Made by a program: the position numbers and the translations under genes
Source of the DNA: Cardiobacteriaceae bacterium TAE3-ERU3
GTDB lineage: Bacteria; Pseudomonadota; Gammaproteobacteria; Cardiobacteriales; Cardiobacteriaceae
Length of the DNA stretch: 64,000 nucleotides
Direction of reading: 5' to 3'
Assembly: GCA_019218315.1 (NCBI GenBank)
Contig: JAHUUI010000004.1
Span: 124,001-188,000, forward strand
Notes under the pieces: generated by a model
What the model was told of the DNA's origin: nothing
The model's input: only the letters and a program-made list of their open reading frames with translations
Databases searched by the model: none
Shown: in pieces, positions 37,238-47,116 of the stretch
Layout: each line of letters begins with the position of its first letter
Position numbering within the stretch: position 1 is the first letter of the stretch

Positions 37238-37693
37238 ATGCAATTACGCTGGTCATTCTGGATACTATGGGTCATCGTCAATGCCATTACCAGCTTTTTT
37301 TGGGCGGTCTTTTTAGGCAACTCATTACCTTATTTAGCCGGTATATTGAGTGGCGTTGTCTGTTTTATCGTCTTTTATACATTGCTTGATGGTTATCTAG
37401 CCAAACATCAGCATTTTTCAGGTCAACGCGCATTAGTCCGTGGCGTCTATATCAAAGCAGGTCTGCAGGTACTCAATCTATTCGCCATCAATAATCTGCC
37501 ACCATTTATCCCCGAAATATGGGCTGGCTCAGCAGCCATTATGCTGGTGGATAAGCTGGTCCATGAGTCCGATTCATTTTTATTTGCCCTGCTAACAACC
37601 TTGCTGACAGGTGCATTTTTATCTGTAATAGTCGGCGCAATCAGCTTGGTGATATGGGTATGCACAACAGACAAGGCCAAGCCAAAAAACTAA
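37238..37693 (+). CDS. Four-helix inner-membrane protein, unknown function
   Basis: A 151-residue hydrophobic protein with about four membrane segments: WSFWILWVIVNAITSFFWAV, LPYLAGILSGVVCFIVFYTL, a middle segment, and FLFALLTTLLTGAFLSVIVG. A GAAGG lies upstream of the ATG. I do not recognise the family. It is followed 7 bases later by a 42-codon open frame that could be translated from the same message. Confidence 0.65.
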   Translation: MQLRWSFWILWVIVNAITSFFWAVFLGNSLPYLAGILSGVVCFIVFYTLLDGYLAKHQHFSGQRALVRGVYIKAGLQVLNLFAINNLPPFIPEIWAGSAAIMLVDKLVHESDSFLFALLTTLLTGAFLSVIVGAISLVIWVCTTDKAKPKN

Positions 37694-37700
37694 CAGACTC

Positions 37701-37829
37701 ATGATAAAAAACTTTTCAGGCGAAGATTCCATGCGCTACTTAGCCAAGTATGGCATCACAATCCATGGCATTGACAACGCATGGTTCACACATGAATACT
37801 TCGATTTACATCATGATACTGATCAATAA
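37701..37829 (+). CDS. Possible 42-residue small protein
   Basis: An open frame starting ATG 7 bases after the preceding stop and ending at a TAA inside the last codons of convergent purE. The peptide begins MIKNFSGEDSMRYLAKYGI and has a balanced soluble composition with His and aromatic residues at the end. There is no Shine-Dalgarno, so expression would depend on coupling. It could also be a relic of a larger gene. Confidence 0.35.
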   Translation: MIKNFSGEDSMRYLAKYGITIHGIDNAWFTHEYFDLHHDTDQ

Positions 37830-38332
37830 TCGCAGGGATATTTATCTTTCAGCCCTTCGGCTTTTTCCAGCACCATCGCATTCATTTCGTCCTGATACGC
37901 CGCCATACGACCACGTAGAGTTTCATCACTTATGCCGAGCATACGCACTGCGAGCAATCCGGCATTTTTTGCCCCGTCCAATGCGACAGTCGCAACTGGC
38001 ACACCACCCGGCATTTGCAAAATAGAAAGCACAGAATCCCAGCCGTCAATTGAGTTGCTCGAAAGCACCGGCACGCCAATCACCGGCAACGGCGTCAATG
38101 AAGCAAGCATACCCGGCAAATGCGCTGCACCACCGGCGCCGGCAATAATCACTTGTAATCCACGATCTGCCGCAGTACGACCATAATCAATCAAGCGCTC
38201 TGGGGTGCGGTGCGCCGAAACGATGGTGACTTCATACTCCACGTCAAACTGGCGACATACAGCAATAGCATCATCCATGACGCGCAGATCGCTGTCGCTC
38301 CCCATCACAATCCCTACTTTAGCCACGAGCAC
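37823..38332 (-). CDS. purE: N5-carboxyaminoimidazole ribonucleotide mutase (PurE)
   Basis: Converts N5-CAIR to CAIR in purine synthesis. The 169-residue protein has the class I signature GIVMGSDSDL, VSAHRTPER, AGAGGAAHLPGM and NAGLLAVRML. It overlaps purK by 14 bases, a usual purE-purK pairing (here purK first in transcription). Secure. Confidence 0.98.
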   Translation of the reverse strand: MLVAKVGIVMGSDSDLRVMDDAIAVCRQFDVEYEVTIVSAHRTPERLIDYGRTAADRGLQVIIAGAGGAAHLPGMLASLTPLPVIGVPVLSSNSIDGWDSVLSILQMPGGVPVATVALDGAKNAGLLAVRMLGISDETLRGRMAAYQDEMNAMVLEKAEGLKDKYPCDY

Positions 38333-39443
38333 TTACCTCCGCATACGATTTAATTTTTTCGACTTTTTGCATCAATACTTCATCGCTTGCCGCGAGCACC
38401 GTCACATGGCCCATCTTTCGCCCCGGGCGCGTTTCAGATTTACCGTACCAATGAACCGATACTTCATCCATACCTAGCAGCATATCAAGGTGCGGCATCA
38501 CCGCCTCTCCTTGATGTCCATCTGCACCAATCAGGTTAACCATTGCTGCTGGGCGATAGAGCTGTACCGTACCGAGTGGCTGATTAGCGAGAATACGCCA
38601 CATCTGGTCAAACTGTGAACTTGGGCAAGCCTCAATAGTCAAATGCGCACTATTGTGGACACGCGGTGCGGTTTCATTGACCCAAACTTCACCTTCCGTA
38701 TCAATAAACATTTCTACTGCAAAGACACCAGGGCTAGCCAGCGCCAAGACGGTATCTTCGGCCAATGCCATGATCCGTTCGCGTTGGTGATCCTTAATGA
38801 TGGCCGGTGCCTTGACGACATCGACCAAATTAAGCGCATCATTGAACAGCATTTCCACCACTGGATAACAGATCACATCGCCAGCACCATCTGTCGCGAC
38901 GAACACTGCTACTTCCTTGGCAATCGGGCACATCGCTTCAATCACCGAAGGGATATCCCACAGTTTTTCCAAGTCCTCTTCACTGCGCAGCACTTGCACG
39001 CCTTTACCGTCATAGCCGCCAGTGCGTGCTTTCTGCACAAAAGGCAATGGAATGCGCTCCAGATCTAGCTCATCACAGCCGGCAATCAGATAAAAGTCCT
39101 GAGTGGCAATGCCTCGATCTGCATAAAACTGCTTTTGTGTACCCTTGTCCTGAATCATTTCCAGCACACGTGGCTCGGGAATAACGCGCTTACCCTGATC
39201 TTTCAGCTTGCGCAGCGCAGCAACGCTGACATGCTCAATTTCAATACCAACCACATCAAGATCACGAGCAAAATCAAGCACCGTCTGCTCGTCGTTAAAG
39301 TCACCCTGAACAAAGTGATCAGCCATCGTTGCTGAGGGCGCATCAGCTGCAGGATCAAGCACGCTGATCGAGCAAGGATAATTGGCAGCTGCTTGCAAGA
39401 ACATCCGCCCCAGTTGACCGCCGCCAAGAATACCAATTTTCAT
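38319..39443 (-). CDS. purK: N5-carboxyaminoimidazole ribonucleotide synthase (PurK)
   Basis: An ATP-grasp enzyme making N5-CAIR from AIR, bicarbonate and ATP. The 374-residue product starts with GILGGGQLGRMFL and contains PFVQKARTGGYDGKG, EMFIDTEGEVWVNETAPRVHNS (seen in parts) and HWYGKSETRPGRKMGH at the C-terminus, all diagnostic. It is the first gene of the purK-purE operon, behind a promoter at 39482-39510. Secure. Confidence 0.98.
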   Translation of the reverse strand: MKIGILGGGQLGRMFLQAAANYPCSISVLDPAADAPSATMADHFVQGDFNDEQTVLDFARDLDVVGIEIEHVSVAALRKLKDQGKRVIPEPRVLEMIQDKGTQKQFYADRGIATQDFYLIAGCDELDLERIPLPFVQKARTGGYDGKGVQVLRSEEDLEKLWDIPSVIEAMCPIAKEVAVFVATDGAGDVICYPVVEMLFNDALNLVDVVKAPAIIKDHQRERIMALAEDTVLALASPGVFAVEMFIDTEGEVWVNETAPRVHNSAHLTIEACPSSQFDQMWRILANQPLGTVQLYRPAAMVNLIGADGHQGEAVMPHLDMLLGMDEVSVHWYGKSETRPGRKMGHVTVLAASDEVLMQKVEKIKSYAEVSARG

Positions 39444-39481
39444 AAACGCTCCCCGCCATTATGCGGAAATACAAAAAGCGA

Positions 39482-39510
39482 ATCTTATCGCAGCTTGGCA
39501 TGGCTGCCAA
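39482..39510 (-). promoter_or_regulatory. Promoter of purK-purE with overlapping palindrome
   Basis: Minus-strand -35 TTGGCA (39505-39510), a 17-base spacer and -10 TAAGAT (39482-39487) lie about 40 bases before the purK ATG. The -35 overlaps a palindrome TTGGCA-TGGC-TGCCAA (39495-39510), an attractive repressor site. It does not match the E. coli PurR box. Confidence 0.55.
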
Positions 39511-39537
39511 ACTACCTAAGCCATTTAATCAAGTCAT

Positions 39538-40104
39538 TTAGTCGCGCAGAACCTGTCCACTACGCCAATCGACAATCCGACTCGGGCGCATAGCATCACC
39601 AAGCGGAGCATCAATCACCATCATATCCGGGAAAATGGCTTGCACTTCTGCGACACTACGCGCTGGTAATTCACCGGGCAAATTGGCCGAAGTCGAAATG
39701 ATTGGCCGCCCCAAGCAAGCGCATAAAGCACGCACAACCGGATGCGAACTGCGGCGAATGGCAATACCACCGTCACGATGGCGCACACCTTGTGGCACTT
39801 GATCACTGGCCGGCAGAATAAACGTCGTTGCGCGGGTCGCCGATGCCGCGTCCAATCCAGTAAAATCAGCTGCGCTTAGGCCGTCCACCCAGCCAGCGCA
39901 CTGCGACCAATCACTCACCACCACAACCATCCCTTTACCCACATCACGCCCTTTTTTCAAGCGCAATACCTCAGTGGCCACAGCCGGATTAGCAGCATCA
40001 CCACCGATACCAAATACACCTTCAGTCGGATAAGCGATGACTGCCCCATCACGCAGTGCCGCCGATACCTCAGCGTGATCTTGAGGCCAATACATTACAG
40101 GCAT
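39538..40104 (-). CDS. tsaC: L-threonylcarbamoyladenylate synthase (TsaC/YrdC)
   Basis: Makes threonylcarbamoyl-AMP for the t6A37 tRNA modification. The 188-residue single-domain protein has VIAYPTEGVFGIGGDA, the lysine-rich LKKGRD segment, and PIISTSANLPGE near the C-terminus, as in E. coli TsaC (190 residues). It begins 3 bases after the lipoprotein stop, so the two are in one operon. No clear Shine-Dalgarno. Confidence 0.96.
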   Translation of the reverse strand: MPVMYWPQDHAEVSAALRDGAVIAYPTEGVFGIGGDAANPAVATEVLRLKKGRDVGKGMVVVVSDWSQCAGWVDGLSAADFTGLDAASATRATTFILPASDQVPQGVRHRDGGIAIRRSSHPVVRALCACLGRPIISTSANLPGELPARSVAEVQAIFPDMMVIDAPLGDAMRPSRIVDWRSGQVLRD

Positions 40105-40107
40105 AAT

Positions 40108-40731
40108 TTATAAAGGGCAGGTAAAGAGCTGCGCCTGATACATCATCGCACGATCAACCACTTTATCCGTCACCGTCAGTAACCACGGTTTGCCGATAAA
40201 GCTCGCCTGCTCATAGCCACCCAATCCTTCGTGGTAAGCGAGATATTGATTGCGCACGTCATTGAGCTCAATACCGTTGCGGATGCGGTTCTGGTGCGCA
40301 TACCAGCCCATAAAATCGGTCGCGTCGTCAAAGCGCTCACGCGAGGTATTAACCCGTCCGCGTTTCAGCTCATACCATTCCCACGTCGGTTCTTTCACCT
40401 GCGCCAGCCCATACGCTTGCGATTTACTCATTGCAGTCGGGTTAAAGCGCGACTCCTGATACATAAACGCCAGTACATACCACGGCTCAATTTGCCAATT
40501 GTGGCGCAGCTCCTGCAAAGCCTCACGCCAATGCGGACGAGCCGCAAGCAAGGCACAAGCATCATCCTGCTGCGCTACTGACGGCTGCTGTTCACGCGCA
40601 AAACGCGCATCACGGTACGGATAAAATGCGCCTTTTGCCGCATCGTTCAATGCAACCTTTTCTGGCTGTGAATCAGGCTGACTGCCACAGCCAATCAACA
40701 GTAATGCCAGCATCATTCCCAGTAACCGCAT
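40108..40731 (-). CDS. Lytic transglycosylase-like lipoprotein (SLT domain)
   Basis: A 207-residue predicted lipoprotein with the lipobox LLIGC at its N-terminus. Its domain resembles the SLT lysozyme-like fold: the catalytic Glu is in YQESRFNPTAMSKSQAYGL, followed by AQVKEPTW and later NQYLAYHEGLGGYEQASF. These enzymes cleave glycan strands to leave 1,6-anhydro-MurNAc. The ATG at 40731 is chosen because AGGGGG lies about seven bases upstream; ATGs further out would cross the glnS promoter. It precedes tsaC by 3 bases. Confidence 0.82.
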   Translation of the reverse strand: MRLLGMMLALLLIGCGSQPDSQPEKVALNDAAKGAFYPYRDARFAREQQPSVAQQDDACALLAARPHWREALQELRHNWQIEPWYVLAFMYQESRFNPTAMSKSQAYGLAQVKEPTWEWYELKRGRVNTSRERFDDATDFMGWYAHQNRIRNGIELNDVRNQYLAYHEGLGGYEQASFIGKPWLLTVTDKVVDRAMMYQAQLFTCPL

Positions 40732-40742
40732 CAAGCGCCCCC

Positions 40743-40769
40743 TTGTCATGGTGTCAAATCTGCTAAAAT
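40743..40769 (+). promoter_or_regulatory. Possible glnS promoter with extended -10
   Basis: TTGTCA (40743-40748) and TGCTAAAAT (extended -10, hexamer 40764-40769), 15 bases apart, lie 32 bases before the glnS ATG. Spacing is short, but the extended -10 could compensate. Confidence 0.4.
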
Positions 40770-40801
40770 AGCGCATTTTAGCATCGGTACAGGCAAACAC
40801 C

Positions 40802-42448
40802 ATGAGCGATACCCCCGCAGCAGCCAATTTCATTAAAAACATCATCACAGAAGACGTCAGTAACGGTAAGAATGGCGGCAAAGTCGCCACTCGCTTTCCA
40901 CCGGAGCCTAACGGCTACCTGCACCTAGGCCACGTTAAATCCATATGCCTTAACTTTGGTATGGCAGAAGACTTCAAAGGCCACTGCAACCTGCGCTTTG
41001 ACGACACCAACCCCGCCAAGGAAGACGTCGAGTATATGGACGCGATCAAAAAAGACGTCCAATGGCTCGGCTTTGAATGGGCGAACCTGCACCACGCATC
41101 TGACTATTTCGCACAACTGCTCGACTACGCCTATCAGCTGATTGACAAAGGCCTTGCTTATGTCGATTCACAGGACGGCGAAACCATCCGCAGCCAACGT
41201 GGCACCCTCACTGAGCCCGGCACTAACAGCCCCTACCGCGAACGCAGTGTCGAAGAAAACCGCAAGCTGTTTGACGACATGGTCGCTGGAAAATACGCCG
41301 ATGGCGAGCACGTCCTGCGCGCCAAAATCGACATGGCTGCACCAAATATCAACCTGCGTGACCCCGTCATTTACCGCATCCGCCACCTTGCGCACTTCCA
41401 TGCTGGCGACCAGTGGAAAGTCTACCCAATGTATGACTACACCCACTGCCTATCGGATATGATCGAAGGCATCACCCACTCATTGTGCACCCTCGAATTT
41501 GAAGACCACCGCCCACTCTACGACTGGTATCTCGACGCACTCGATACCCCGTGCCATCCACAGCAGATCGAGTTCTCGCGCCTCAACCTCGAATATACCG
41601 TTCTTTCCAAGCGCCGCTTGATCCAACTGGTCACCGAAGGCCATGTCAACGGCTGGGACGACCCGCGTATGCCAACTGTTGCCGGTCTGCGCCGCCGCGG
41701 CATTAGCCCCAAAGCGTTGCGTGATTTCTGTCGCTCAATCGGCATCAGCAAAGCCGATGGCACCGTTGCCATGAGCCACTTTGAATCAGTGATCCGTGAC
41801 GACCTCAACCAAAATGCTGCACGCCGCATGGTCGTCCTTGACCCAATCAAAGTCACCATCACCACACTCAATGAAGGCCACGAGCAAATGCTCACCCTGC
41901 CCAACCATCCGCAAAACCCGGAGATGGGCGAACGTGAAGTCCCATTCTCAAACGTCCTTTACATCGAGCGTGAAGACTACAGCGATAATCCACCAAAAAA
42001 ATGGAAGCGCCTCGCCGAAGGGCAAGCCGTACGCCTACGCGGCAGCTACGTCATCACCTGTAATGAAGTCATCCGCGACGAAAAAGGCAACGTCACTGAA
42101 CTCAAGTGTAGCCACGATCCGGCCACTCTTGGCAAAAACCCCGAAGGCTATAAGCCTAACGGCGTTATTCACTGGGTCAGCGCCGCACACGCCAAAGATG
42201 CTGAAGTACGCCAATACGGATTACTGTTCAATCAGCCCAACCCAATGGCAGCCGACCACTTCCTTGATACGCTCAACCCGGACTCGCTGACCATCCTCGA
42301 CAACGCCAAAGCCGAACCGGCTGCTGCGGAAGATGCCGGCACTGTCTATCAATTCGAGCGTCAGGGCTACTACACCATCGACCCGGACAGTACAGACAGC
42401 AAACTGGTCTTCAACCTCACAGTTGCCCTACGCGACAGCTGGAAGTAA
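40802..42448 (+). CDS. glnS: Glutaminyl-tRNA synthetase
   Basis: Charges tRNA-Gln with glutamine. The 548-residue class I synthetase has PPEPNGYLHLGHVKS with the HIGH-type motif, DDTNPAKED, the KMSKS-like VLSKRRL, and the C-terminal anticodon-binding barrels with EREDYSDNPPKKW. GlnS is typical of gamma- and beta-proteobacteria and eukaryotes, and its presence supports the taxonomic guess. A good hairpin terminator follows the stop. Confidence 0.98.
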   Translation: MSDTPAAANFIKNIITEDVSNGKNGGKVATRFPPEPNGYLHLGHVKSICLNFGMAEDFKGHCNLRFDDTNPAKEDVEYMDAIKKDVQWLGFEWANLHHASDYFAQLLDYAYQLIDKGLAYVDSQDGETIRSQRGTLTEPGTNSPYRERSVEENRKLFDDMVAGKYADGEHVLRAKIDMAAPNINLRDPVIYRIRHLAHFHAGDQWKVYPMYDYTHCLSDMIEGITHSLCTLEFEDHRPLYDWYLDALDTPCHPQQIEFSRLNLEYTVLSKRRLIQLVTEGHVNGWDDPRMPTVAGLRRRGISPKALRDFCRSIGISKADGTVAMSHFESVIRDDLNQNAARRMVVLDPIKVTITTLNEGHEQMLTLPNHPQNPEMGEREVPFSNVLYIEREDYSDNPPKKWKRLAEGQAVRLRGSYVITCNEVIRDEKGNVTELKCSHDPATLGKNPEGYKPNGVIHWVSAAHAKDAEVRQYGLLFNQPNPMAADHFLDTLNPDSLTILDNAKAEPAAAEDAGTVYQFERQGYYTIDPDSTDSKLVFNLTVALRDSWK

Positions 42449-42449
42449 C

Positions 42450-42665
42450 TCAATCATGGCGCCTACCAACTACGGTAGGCGCTCTTTCCCAATGACCCAT
42501 TTGCTTCCTGCAATACGTCAACAGCACGACCATTTCATAAAAAAGAAGAGTTGCGACCATCTTCATCGCCATTTCTTCTACTGGCATGAACTCGCAGACC
42601 AGCTTCATAAAGCTGCCATACTCTGACACCTTTTGAACCACTGTTCCCTTAGTGGTATTGAACAC
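42450..42665 (-). CDS. Possible small membrane protein antisense to the glnS 3' region
   Basis: An open frame of 71 codons from a GTG at 42665, extendable upstream without a stop but without a start codon. The peptide has one strongly hydrophobic stretch (VATLLFYEMVVLLTYC) and an unusual number of Met. It runs through the glnS terminator hairpin and has no Shine-Dalgarno. I consider it unproven. Confidence 0.2.
   Translation of the reverse strand: MFNTTKGTVVQKVSEYGSFMKLVCEFMPVEEMAMKMVATLLFYEMVVLLTYCRKQMGHWERAPTVVGRRHD
42459..42486 (+). terminator. Terminator after glnS
   Basis: A perfect 9-bp stem GCGCCTACC / GGTAGGCGC (42459-42467 with 42474-42482), six-base loop, followed by TCTTT. It starts 10 bases after the glnS stop. 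Confidence 0.7.
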
Positions 42666-42762
42666 ACCGTATCTGGCATAATCTGCATTCCAACCACCAA
42701 AATACCATTGCCATATTTAAGTATTTAAACGACCACAAAAATACAACTTGGCAAAGACAACC

Positions 42763-44136
42763 ATGCCTTCAATCCTATCTAACATCCGCCCGATGCTGAC
42801 ACTGGCATTGCCATTGATCGCAACCAACATCGCCTATGTAGCCCTGACTACAATTGACCTTGTTGTACTTGGCGCACTGGGTGCAATGGAATTGGCAGCC
42901 GGTGGCTTGGCAATTGCCTTATTTAACCAATTCCGTACCGCAGGAGCAGGTGTGGTCACTGGCTTAAGTAACCTCACTGCAGAGGAGTCTCTGAGTCAGG
43001 GTGGCCCAAAGCGCATCTATGCACTGCTCGGTGCCGGAATCTTTTGGGCTATAGTCTGCTCCCTATTATTTATAGTACTGCTCTACAATATTTCTATATT
43101 GCTGCGCTGGGCTGGTCAGTCACCTGAAGTCATCGTGCAATGCAGCGCTTTTCTTGCCATTATTGCACCAGCCATGCTGCCAGCATTACTTGTTCAGGCT
43201 CTGCGCCATTTCAGCACCGGATTAAAACGCCCCGGACCATTATTTTGGATGATGGCTTCATCTATCGTACTGAGTATATTGTCTAATTACGTACTGGTAT
43301 TTGGTCATTTCGGCTTTCCAGCACTGGGCTTCCGTGGTGCTGCGATAAGCACCCTGTTTACGCTAAGCGCATCTCTGCTAATTATGTACGTCATGCTACA
43401 GCAAGACAAAAAGCTGAAACCCTGGCTACATCTGTCACAGATCACATTTGAACGGTGGGCAATTGGTGCTGTATTTCGCCTCGGATTGCCAGTTGCATTG
43501 ACCAACGTTGCCGAAGCAAGCTTCTTTACAGTACTCGCACTAATGATAGGTACACTTGGCGTTGATGCGCTCGCCGCACAAACTATCGTTAATCAGGTCA
43601 TCTTCATGGTATTCATGATTTCAGCTGGCTTCTCCCATGCTGCATCAATACACATCAGCGAAGCCTTTGCACACAAAGCTTGGCAACAAGCACATATTGA
43701 AGCACGCACAGCAATCACCTTGGCGCTTCTACCTTGCATACTGATTGCAGCGCTGTATCTGTGGATACCCGAACACATTATCCGCGCGCTAATGTCTGGC
43801 GAAGCACAAAGCGCAACCGCATTCCAACTTGCCGTACATGGGTTATGGTTTGCTGCGCTACTGCAAATATTCGATGCCGGGCAAATCATCGGTTCCGGTA
43901 TTTTACGAGGACTAAACGACACCGTCACACCACTCAAATGGTCGCTTATTGGCTATTGGCTAATTGGCATACCTACTGCCTGGCTACTTGGCTTGGTGCT
44001 AGATTTTGGTATTTATGGCGTATGGACGGGCCTTGGCATCGGGCTTGCTGCAACCGCTACAGCACTACTCTATCTCTTCCACCACCACACCAACTTTCAC
44101 AGCATTGACAATCAAGCCTCCAGCACATTGCCCTAA
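42763..44136 (+). CDS. MATE-family multidrug exporter (NorM-like)
   Basis: A 457-residue twelve-helix antiporter. Two six-helix halves are evident, with MLTLALPLIATNIAYVALTT, DLVVLGALGAMELAAGGLA, LVQALRHFSTGLKRPGPLFW and GSGILRGLNDTVTP, the last being the conserved loop of NorM-type transporters. A TTG five codons upstream is in frame, but the ATG at 42763 is preferred by family start; neither has a strong Shine-Dalgarno. It stands alone between glnS and glyA. Substrate unknown. Confidence 0.88.
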   Translation: MPSILSNIRPMLTLALPLIATNIAYVALTTIDLVVLGALGAMELAAGGLAIALFNQFRTAGAGVVTGLSNLTAEESLSQGGPKRIYALLGAGIFWAIVCSLLFIVLLYNISILLRWAGQSPEVIVQCSAFLAIIAPAMLPALLVQALRHFSTGLKRPGPLFWMMASSIVLSILSNYVLVFGHFGFPALGFRGAAISTLFTLSASLLIMYVMLQQDKKLKPWLHLSQITFERWAIGAVFRLGLPVALTNVAEASFFTVLALMIGTLGVDALAAQTIVNQVIFMVFMISAGFSHAASIHISEAFAHKAWQQAHIEARTAITLALLPCILIAALYLWIPEHIIRALMSGEAQSATAFQLAVHGLWFAALLQIFDAGQIIGSGILRGLNDTVTPLKWSLIGYWLIGIPTAWLLGLVLDFGIYGVWTGLGIGLAATATALLYLFHHHTNFHSIDNQASSTLP

Positions 44137-44198
44137 AGTAGCGAAAGCGCTAAGATATGCCGCCTACTGCTTAATAACCAACCATACGGAACACTGCT

Positions 44199-45452
<1,254 letters not shown>

Positions 45453-45468
45453 GCCGGGATAACGCACT

Positions 45469-45939
45469 TTGTTTTGCCCGGTTTGCGGACATCAAGAAAC
45501 CAAAGTCATCGATAGTCGCCTGACCCCTGAAGGGGATAAAGTCAGGCGACGTCGTGAATGCTTGAGTGCAGAGTGCGCCAGCCGCTTCACGACTTATGAA
45601 GTCGCAGAAATTGCTTTGCCACTCGTCATCAAGCAAAGCGGTAACCGCGAGCAGTTTTCTCACGATAAACTGCGCGCGGGATTACTGCGTGCGGTGGAAA
45701 AACGTCCGGTCAGTATCGATACAGTGAATACACTTGTTGACCAAATAGAGCAAAAGCTACGCCATTACGGTGAGCGTGAAGTTCCTTCAAAATTGATCGG
45801 GCAATGGGTAATGGATGGCCTAAAAGACATCGACCACGTTGCCTATATTCGCTTCGCTTCGGTCTACCTCAGCTTTGCAGACGTCGAAGCTTTCCAAAAG
45901 CTGATCAGCGAGATTCGCCAAGCAGACGATATCTCATAA
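45469..45939 (+). CDS. nrdR: Transcriptional repressor NrdR
   Basis: A zinc-ATP-cone repressor of ribonucleotide reductase genes. The 156-residue protein has the zinc ribbon with Cys3, Cys6, Cys31 and Cys36 (CPVCGHQ and ECLSAEC), then the ATP cone beginning LPLVIKQSGNREQFSHDKLR. The start is TTG; no ATG or GTG gives the conserved N-terminus, and the glyA stop is only 16 bases upstream. The glyA-nrdR pair is common in this class; ribD, which often follows nrdR, lies elsewhere here (51745). Confidence 0.96.
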   Translation: MFCPVCGHQETKVIDSRLTPEGDKVRRRRECLSAECASRFTTYEVAEIALPLVIKQSGNREQFSHDKLRAGLLRAVEKRPVSIDTVNTLVDQIEQKLRHYGEREVPSKLIGQWVMDGLKDIDHVAYIRFASVYLSFADVEAFQKLISEIRQADDIS

Positions 45940-45999
45940 CCCGTAAAGCCTGTCTATTGACCTGACACACTCGTGCAGGCAATAAGTTAGACTATCCTT

Positions 46000-46989
46000 C
46001 TATTCTTTCGTAGTTTTGTGATCTTGATCATCACACACGGCAAGATAGTCCATCCAACGCCGTGAGCGTATTTCGCAGATTCCATCGTCTGTGCGCAGTA
46101 GAAATAATGCAGCAATATCATGCTTATCGGCAAATGCCGAACCAGCTTGCCCACCCTGCACAAATAACGCTGTCGCCAGTGCATCAGCACGCATACAGCT
46201 TTTATCCATGACGCTCACTGCCAATAGATCACTTTCCAGTGGCGTAGCCGTTTGCGGATTAAAGGTATGGATCGCTGTCTTACCGTCAATACGGTGATGC
46301 TTTCGGTAGCCGCCCGAGGTTGCAACTGCCATGTTATCAAGGGCTATATGCCCGTATATGAGCGTCTTGCCCGGCACTGGCAACTCAAGGCCAACTTGCC
46401 AAGCCATACCACCTGGACGCTGCCCCTGCGCATAGATTTCACCAGCCGCCTCAACGAGAAAATCACGCACACCCAGCGCTCGCACAGCTTGCGCAGCTCG
46501 ATCAACAGCAAAGCCTTTGGCTAGTGCAGATAAATTATAACTGCGATCATGATGCTTTTTAATTGCCGGTGGTTCTGTTTGCCAGCTGTAATCTCGGCCT
46601 TGCCCAGTAGATAGCCGCACCTGATCCGGCCTGCTTTGTGGTGCTGGCTCGGGGCCAAACCCCCATGCATTTATTGCCTGACCAAGCCCGACATCAAGTG
46701 CACCATGAGTATATTCGCGCATCTCCGCAGCTGCACGCATGACCTCAACCATATCCGCAGCCACTTCCACCCAAATATCTTTGGGTGCCCGATTTAGGCG
46801 CATCAAATTAGACTCCATTTTGTAGTGGGACATCTGCCGATCCACGCTACTCAATGCATCAAGTGCAGCACTAGCGACTTGTTCACTATCGATACCGGGC
46901 ACAGGCACATGGCGTAATTGCCACGGGCCACCCATGACGATACCGGCGGCGTGGTGGATTGCATGATCAGTATGTTGATGATCGGTCAT
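46000..46989 (-). CDS. apbE: FAD:protein FMN transferase (ApbE)
   Basis: ApbE attaches FMN from FAD covalently to Ser/Thr of target proteins. The 329-residue protein has GALDVGLGQAINAWGFGP, YNLSALAKGFAVDRAAQAV, FLVEAAGEIYAQG, MAVATSGGYRKHHRIDGK, HTFNPQTATP and CMRADALATALFV, all family segments. The N-terminus is His-rich (MTDHQHTDHAIHH) and shows no signal peptide or lipobox, whereas most ApbE proteins are exported. It is the fourth minus-strand gene after DUF2271, the PepSY reductase and the ankyrin protein, from which a hairpin separates it. Confidence 0.93.
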   Translation of the reverse strand: MTDHQHTDHAIHHAAGIVMGGPWQLRHVPVPGIDSEQVASAALDALSSVDRQMSHYKMESNLMRLNRAPKDIWVEVAADMVEVMRAAAEMREYTHGALDVGLGQAINAWGFGPEPAPQSRPDQVRLSTGQGRDYSWQTEPPAIKKHHDRSYNLSALAKGFAVDRAAQAVRALGVRDFLVEAAGEIYAQGQRPGGMAWQVGLELPVPGKTLIYGHIALDNMAVATSGGYRKHHRIDGKTAIHTFNPQTATPLESDLLAVSVMDKSCMRADALATALFVQGGQAGSAFADKHDIAALFLLRTDDGICEIRSRRWMDYLAVCDDQDHKTTKE

Positions 46990-47009
46990 ATATTTATTCC
47001 AAATTAAGC

Positions 47010-47036
47010 AAAATCGCCAGCCCCGAAAGGCTGGCG
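47010..47036 (-). terminator. Terminator-like hairpin between the ankyrin gene and apbE
   Basis: On the minus strand an 8-bp stem CGCCAGCC / GGCTGGCG (47015-47022 with 47029-47036) is followed by ATTTTGC. It lies 81 bases after the ankyrin stop and 21 bases before the apbE start, so apbE may be expressed by read-through or its own promoter. A second inverted repeat (CTCTGCAAAA / TTTTGCAGAG) is at 47050-47059 and 47094-47103. Confidence 0.6.
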
Positions 47037-47116
47037 AATGGCAAGAATACTCTGCAAAACAGCTCTACCGTCAAACAAAATCATGGCGCAATATTTTGCA
47101 GAGCATCACTATGGAT

